Positions 57,911 through 64,000 of a stretch of 64,000 nucleotides of DNA are shown here, piece after piece. Numbering within the stretch: position 1 is the stretch's first letter; every line of letters begins with the position of its first letter. The stretch is from Ganoderma boninense. Taxonomy: Eukaryota; Basidiomycota; Agaricomycetes; Polyporales; Polyporaceae. The stretch lies in contig CM035305.1 in assembly GCA_002900995.3 (NCBI GenBank), positions 2,278,467 to 2,342,466 on the forward strand. Reading direction: 5' to 3'. The position numbers were made by a program, and so were the translations under genes. The notes beneath the pieces are model-generated. The model had not been told where the DNA came from. It saw only the letters and a program-made list of their open reading frames with translations, and searched no databases.

Positions 57911-58586
57911 TCAGTCGGTAATGAGCTCAGAAACACTCCAATCTTCGAAACTACCATCGGGCAAATATCGTCGAATGATCAAGGGGATTTTGCGTTGGGA
58001 GAGTTCCTTGATAGCGATCTGGAGTGCGTCCGTTTCACCGTCTAATGGTACCAACACAGGTGCGTTCATACTGGCCGTAAATGCTTGTAAACGGGTCTGG
58101 TGTCGAATGATGGACAAGTAGCTACATACCTGATTTGCAATGCCCTTGTCCCCAGAACTCGTGCACGCTCGTACTTCGTCAGGTAGGGCGTCGTCACCCG
58201 TACCTTGTTGGGTTGCCGTTCTCCCTGTGTGGCGGACCGGGACGCCTCGGCTGGTGCCTGTTCGCCATTCGGTTGTTCTTGGGAGTCTGCGCCGTTCGCA
58301 CCAGGGTAGCCATTCGCCTGCTCGCCTTCGCCGGTGTTTTCGCCGTCCGGGAGTTCTGTGGCAAGCAGGTCGTAATTTTCATCCTGCATTCATCCATGGA
58401 GGGATCTAAGGCACGCTTCATAGCCTTAAGCGACATATATACGCACAAAGGCATCCTCATTGAAACTATATGGAACGCCTCCTCAGCTACTAGGCCGCGA
58501 GCCAGATGAAATATGGAGACTTACCCGGGTCCTTCGTAATCATAATCATCCCCACCGCCACCGCCGCCATATCCGTCATCAGACAT
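57911..58586 (-). CDS. RPB6: RNA polymerase I/II/III shared subunit RPB6 (ABC23)
   Basis: RPB6 is common to all three nuclear polymerases and stabilises the clamp. Start at 58586: [20 protein letters not shown], a glycine/acid N-terminus, then exon 2 with [16 protein letters not shown] and [20 protein letters not shown] and RALQI. After an intron come [40 protein letters not shown] and the end [10 protein letters not shown] (stop at 57911-57913). The block [20 protein letters not shown] and the [18 protein letters not shown] motif are diagnostic. It has two to three introns. Confidence 0.95.
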
Positions 58587-59978
58587 TGCTTAATTGGGGT
58601 TCAACAGGCGTGCACAACGCAGAAATCGGACGGAGAGATGAGGATGGCCTCAGGCGTAGGCGACACCGAAGATGTGGAAGAGCGACGAGAGCTGACGAGA
58701 AGTAGCTCTGGCGCCCGTAAACAAGGATGTGTCACGTGAAGTTGATGCCACCGATGGGCGCTCCTCGTTTTGGGAGGTGCGACGCCAGGGTGCGGTTGGT
58801 CCGTTGGCTGCTTCTGTGTGTCTTAAGGTTCAGTCTGGTCCGGCTTCTCATCCAATCCCAGACATTCCTCTTCTCCTCGGCAACTTATGGCCCAGTCACA
58901 ATCCATAAAAGTAGACGCGATCACCGCGCGTTCCACCCGCTGGCCTGGGTGTGACCCTTCGCAGGTTATTCGTACTTCCGCAGGACTGCCTATGTGCAGG
59001 AGAACAGTGCTGGTTGGATTTAACCAAGGTTCGTCTGTGTTGAAGTTCCATCCAATTTGGCTATACACCGCATGATGTCTTCGCCGGACCTCAATGAAAT
59101 CGCTCTCCGTCGATTTCGGCGAGCATCGCTCGCTTCCTCTGTCGATGCGTGTCCGCCTACGTGACTTCTGACTTTTGACAGCCTTTAATTCATGACGTCC
59201 GCTCGCCGAGTCCATGCTGGGTGAGTGGTCGTCTGTATCCCTACGAGGTGTTTTATGAAAAGATCTATAGCTCATGTCTCCTTTTCTCTCGCAGACGTTC
59301 TCGCGGGCCAGGGTTACGCCCTCGTGCACTCGTCCATGTCGCGGGAGAGCTAAGCTCTCGCGGAACCCACATGGAGGATTGCAAGGGACAAGGAGACGCA
59401 GTGTTTTGGATCGATCTTCGGCTGTCACTGAGTGCAGGGAACCTTGCTTAAGGTTTGTTTTGCGATTGAGGGGGATCTTCCTGGGCGGAGAAGGCGCCGA
59501 GGCCTGTTCCGCACCCTTCTACAGAGTTCGGCGCTGTGCACGGTGACTGGCCCCCGCAGGCCGTGGAATGAATATTTCGGTCATCGTCATTGCCGTTCGC
59601 CGCCTCTGTCACCGATGTCCACCCTTTTCGACCGCTAACCGCTCAGTGTCTGCCAACGACAGAGTGCGCCTGGCGGGGTGGCGCACGAGGGCATACGAGA
59701 TGTGGCGCTGTGCCGCAGAAGCGGGGATCTCGCAGGAGAGACGGAAGGCCAACAGGCGGACAAGGAGATGGGTCCTTGGGCCTGTCACGGTGACGAGGTG
59801 GTGTCCTCGCTGGGGCCCACTCCTCCACGGGCCCGGCCGGAGTTTGTATGGCTTCGCGCCCCGTCCTGCTTCTCCCCCTCCGCTATAACGTTCCTTGTCC
59901 CCCCCACAGCCTCCCTCCCATCCAACCACTACACTTTCAACACCTCCCTGCTATCCTATCCACATCTCCTCTCCCTCC
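58587..59978. other. Intergenic, divergent promoters of RPB6 (-) and the RRM gene (+)
   Basis: About 1.4 kb. A 201-codon minus-strand ORF (58823-59428) lacks motifs and I do not call it. A strongly pyrimidine-rich tract at about 59850-59980 precedes the RRM ATG, as in other housekeeping promoters here. No RNA gene recognised. Confidence 0.45.
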
Positions 59979-62900
59979 ATGTCTCCCAAACACGTTCCAC
60001 GGGACCGCACCTGGGGCACACGCTATGATACTCTCGACATCTCTCCCCCCTTGTCTCCCCCGGCACAACGCGCTGCAACCACTGAACCTCCACACACTCC
60101 TATCACTTCCACTTTTAGTCAAGACCATCCCTTAGGCCCCATGGACAGTGAAGCCGCCTCGGCCATGACTTCTGACCGCGGCATAGTACAAAACTCCACA
60201 CCCCACGATGCTAGCATCTTTGTCGGAAGGCAGGTATATGCATCACTGGGCGATTAATGCAACTTACCGTGCCATTTGCGTTGAACAGCCTTCCTGCCTC
60301 CGTAGAACACGGCGAATTGACTCAGGATTATCCGATCACCTCTCCTCCTATTCTCAGATCAAAGCAATCAAGGTTGTGCGTGACAGTCGCGGTGGCGTCT
60401 GTGCGTTCGTGCAATGCGAGGTAGGGCTGAACCTCACCGTGTTTTTTTTTCGTTCTCATGGACGATCGTCCATCCAGAGTCCTTCTGCTGCGGGTGGTCT
60501 CTTGCGACAGCTCCAAACGGATCCACCGAGACCCTTCCTGGGTCGGTTTCTACGATTTGAACCAGCTAAGGCCTTCCGCACTCTCCTCATTTCTTATCGG
60601 TATGTCATTCTACCCTTTTGCATGGGGCCAGCCAATAATCCATATCCCTCAATGCAGAACGCCTGCATGGTCCACCACCCTGGGTTCGAGTTGTTCCATC
60701 GCCGACGAACAGACCACGAGCTCGCGACTAGCCAGCGCTATGCGAATCTTCCGTCCAAAAAGCGGAAAGTGAGTTTGCCATGCAGTAGTATGGAATCGTC
60801 TACTATATGCGCCTTTATTAGGTACCTGGGACTTCTTTACGACGCGGATGCCATCCACTACACTGCAGCAGCTACGGATGAGTCCTCGGAAGGTGTACAA
60901 CACGACCCCTTCAGCGGGGACGGGTTACTCATTCAACCTCTACAATACGACGCAGAGGTAGGCAAAGATCGCCGGATGGAGAATAGAGTGTCTGAGTAAT
61001 TCTTCCTGCAGACGCTTCAGAATTTGGCCAGCGCATTTGGTCCACTAGAGAGTTTCGAGAAGCATTTGGTCCGGACAGAAGGTTGTACAGTATGCCGTTT
61101 TTCGTACAGGGCTCGTCGTTGATTTCACCTTGGGCCGTTTATAGGGCCTACACCCATCGTTCCATCACTGTATCCTTCCCCCCACGCGGCTCCCCGTTTC
61201 CCGGAGATGGCAGTGGGGGTTTGGGAGGTTAAATGGAAGGACCGGGAAGACAGTGTCGTCGCGCTCCTTGTGAGTTCTATATCTGTTTTTGTTGTCCCTT
61301 CATAATAATCATGCCAGTATCAGACACTCCGGCGTGTACCTCATTTGACAGTCAGTTGGGCTCATCATCCTGCGCCGGCAGGCGCATCCGGCCGTGGACT
61401 TTTGAGGCCGAGTGCGCTTACGCCTCCGGGGTCCTGGATGTCTCCTGGCAGAGGAAGACATTTCGATGGTCGTCTTATCAACGGGGTCTCTCACCCACCG
61501 CCCGGCAGGCCTATGGTCCTGCACACACCGGTTGCTGTTGGATCGCGTACTTTGATCTCGCCTACTCCTAGCCCCAAAACGGAAGGCCTATCGACGTGGG
61601 CAATCGATGCTACTCCCTCTCCTAGCATACGCTGTGGTAGGGCTGGCACATCCAGCGCTCCATGGGCGGATCAGGTTACTGAGTTTTATGAAGGCAACGC
61701 GACCTCTTTGTCATCGCTATCTCTAACCATATCAGCTTCAGGACAAACGACCATTGATAGTTCTACATCTTCGTCGGTGCTGCGACCCACCGCTGCCTCG
61801 TCACCAATCCACAGCCATTGCGAGTCATCGCCGGTCAATATCTCAGTCACATCCGGGTTGGACACAGACCACGATCAGGTGGATGCCAATGCACTACTTC
61901 GCGAACGGGTGGCTGGAATTGCCACCGTACCATCACAGGTCAAATTGCACCTGACTCCCAAGTTAATCCAACCTGCCCTCAATGGTGGCCCGGTCATCAC
62001 TCGCGATTGGCACAAGGAGGTCGATCCCTCCACTGTGTTCGTTGGCGGTCTGGATATCCCGGGACGTGAGACTTGGGACGAAAATAAGCTACGTGGTATC
62101 TTCGAACGATTTGGAGACGTTGAGAATGTCCATATTGTACGACCTCGTGCGTAATCCATTTGCCATCTTCACTGTTGGATTGACTTTGATGAAGACACAG
62201 TCAACAAGAAGACGGCATTTGCCTTCGTGAGGTTTTCAAGTGCCGAGTCCGCGATTCGTGCTGTACAGGAAGAGGTCAGCATATTCCAGTTCAGTTGACT
62301 GATATAATTGGCCAAGACACCTGTTGTTTAGCACAATCGTGTACACGACGGATATCCCATCCGAGTGCAGCTGCGCGACCGCAGTGCGGTATCTCGTGGA
62401 GTATGGAGACCGGGACGCGGGCGCGGACGGGCGCCCTTCGTTCCTCCGCACGACGAACGACAGCCTTCAACCTACGGCTCCGTACGCCACTTTGCTGTTG
62501 GCGAGATTCAGGCGACTGGTTTGCCTACCATCCCTCCCGAGCAATCTTCGTCTACTTCGCACGAAGTGACTCCACCACGCAGCGTGTGCGATTCTACGGA
62601 CCAGATCGATGACTGTATGCGTTCCCTAAGTATTCAGGACCCCTCTGGTTCCAGTACCTCCTCCGTGTCCTCAAGCACGACGAAGGTCCCCTCTTTGAGA
62701 TACGAAAACTCTCATAGAGCCTCAAGTACTGCTGCATCGTCAACTCCACCACCTTCGAGTACATCCGTGTCCACATCAATGTCATCGTCACTTCCGGCAG
62801 CCCCGTATCCCATAAACATGGGATACTTTCCCCCACAGCCCTGGGCTCAACCGTATGGTCCTCCATATCCCTACGCTGTCCCTGTGGTCCCGGGATATGG

Positions 62901-63763
62901 GTACGCAGGTTACCCGTATCCTTCTATCCAGCCCTTCCCTCCAACCTTCTTTACAAGAGAGGCCAGTCTGAATGCCGCACCGAGCTCGTCAGGGGCGGTT
63001 TGGACTCCACCCATTGCGGATAGAACGTACAAGGTATGTCATTCAAGATACACGTACTAGATACATGGGGCTCACCGTGGTATTACGATAGGATGTGGCG
63101 GCCTGCGCTGGCAGTCGTTCTTCCGCATATATCAATACCCATCAGCAGATGGTGCAGCCTCCACTACGGGCCACGGGTTTCATCCAAAATGAGCACGGCA
63201 CCCTGATCCCGGTCTATCAACGGGAGGCATTGGATCAATATATGGCCAATGCTCACGGACGCCAGCTAGCACTGTCGCAATCGGGGACTCTTCATCAACC
63301 CGGGCAAGCTTTAGCAGCCGCCAGCGGTACGCCATGGCATCAACCTCCCGCTTTGCCGTTAAGCTCCAGTGGATATTCCGTCGGCATGCCAGCTGCTGGT
63401 GTAGCCCCTCCCTCGTCCCTGCATCCACCGGTTGACCAACGGTTCTGGGCTCCAGGAACGGTTCCATACGGGCCTACGGCGCTTCCTGCGTCTAACCATC
63501 ATCCGGTTTCGACGCCTCTGTCATCCGCCTCCATAGCGCCTGTTAGTCCCCCACGCGCCCCGCCCTTGTGTCGATCACATGTCGCACAACGCAATGGCCC
63601 TCCTCCAAGGCGGCTGGCCCGCCGAGACCACTACCATGTTCAGGGTAGCCCAAGCAATGGACCTCAGAGCAACGTGGCGGCGGTCGACTATTCTAGGCAA
63701 GCCTTACGGAGCTACGGTCACAACGGGCACCACTATCGGCGACCCCAAGCTCCCAGTTGTTGA
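59979..63763 (+). CDS. RNA-binding protein with multiple RRM domains (apparent 1-nt indel)
   Basis: Starts MSPKHVPRDRTWGTRYDTLD. RRM1 covers ASIFVGSLPASVEHGELTQ and HLSSYSQIKAIKVVRDSRGG to VCAFVQCE, then PFLGRFLRFEPAKAFRTLLI. A second RRM-like part runs through MRIFRPKSGKYLGLLYDADA, LIQPLQYDAETLQNLASAFG, ESFEKHLV and GVWEVKWKDREDSVVALLTL. A Ser/Pro-rich linker follows, then RRM3: STVFVGGLDIPGRETWDENK, RGIFERFGDVENVHIVRP and TAFAFVRFSSAESAIRAV. The C-terminus is Pro/Tyr/Ser-rich (YPINMGYFPPQPWAQPYGPP) and ends in HHYRRPQAPSC. Several multi-RRM fungal regulators have this form (Nrd1/Msa-type in fission yeast), but identity is not proven. Near 60328 the LTQ-D-LSDHL joint is out of frame by one base; the preceding intron (about 60229-60289) needs a GC donor. 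About eight introns. Confidence 0.88.
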
Positions 63764-64000
63764 ATAAGATCGATCTTCTCGGGTTCATTCACGGTTACCT
63801 TTCAGTCGCTTCGATAATCGCCCTCTACCGTTGATATCATATGCAGGCCACATGCAGGACCCGTATCAGCTCGTTCCGAGGGTGGTTGTTGCATTGCATG
63901 CCAATGATGCCATTGGCAGATGGCGTACTATTTGGGGATATGCTCGGCGGGCTCTGTCGTAATAGTGGCAAGGCTGATTTCGATGTTGTGACTGCGAGGG
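63764..64000. other. Right-edge non-coding sequence
   Basis: About 237 bp downstream of the RRM gene; no gene recognised. The 3' UTR probably lies here. Confidence 0.4.

Noticed and set aside
58823..59428. 201-codon minus-strand ORF upstream of RPB6
   Set aside because: Composition looks random and it overlaps promoter DNA; no family motif.

Overview
This 64 kb window reads as euchromatic chromosomal sequence from a filamentous basidiomycete, most likely a wood-decay agaricomycete. The evidence is dense genes with many introns of about 50-70 bp (GT-AG, a few GC-AG), a secreted GH7 cellobiohydrolase, a 'KRGPPKGY'-type Zn2Cys6 regulator, and gene models with the character of basidiomycete proteins. 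I cannot name the species from sequence alone. No rRNA, tRNA, CRISPR array or autonomous transposon was recognised.

Layout from left to right: an ADCK/ABC1 kinase-like gene cut by the left edge; an Old Yellow Enzyme oxidoreductase (-) and a fructosamine-3-kinase-type gene (+) that diverge; a GH7 cellobiohydrolase (-); a 1.9 kb gap; RPB2 (+); a PTM1-like GOST seven-TM protein (-); sorting nexin SNX4 (+) converging on REV7 (-); a Zn2Cys6 transcription factor (+) diverging from REV7; an MFS drug:H+ antiporter-type transporter (-); splicing factor CWC25 (-) diverging from a short voltage-sensor-like membrane protein (+); a 2.5 kb gap; a Ser/Pro-rich protein of unknown function (+) converging on SLA2 (-); SURF1/SHY1 (+) diverging from SLA2; a 1.8 kb gap; a large coiled-coil/TM protein (+); a zinc-finger hypothetical (-) and BDP1 (+), separated by a 462 bp MITE; DMC1 (+); secreted RNase T2 (+); a METTL13-like methyltransferase (+); an HST3/HST4-like sirtuin (+); RPB6 (-); and a multi-RRM RNA-binding protein (+).

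The genes are mostly independent housekeeping functions: Pol II subunits RPB2 and RPB6, TFIIIB subunit BDP1, spliceosome, endocytosis, cytochrome oxidase assembly, translesion synthesis and meiotic recombination. Three secretion or environment-facing genes (GH7, RNase T2, MFS) are scattered among them. There is no convincing biosynthetic or defence cluster.

The most notable observations are: (i) a PIF/Harbinger-like MITE with 70 bp inverted repeats and a TAA target duplication inside a divergent promoter; (ii) single-base frame disruptions in strongly conserved genes (RPB2, SURF1 twice, the RRM gene, perhaps SLA2), which look like assembly indels rather than biology; (iii) microexons of 9-15 nt and GC-AG introns, including a 19-exon DMC1; and (iv) a voltage-sensor-only membrane protein.
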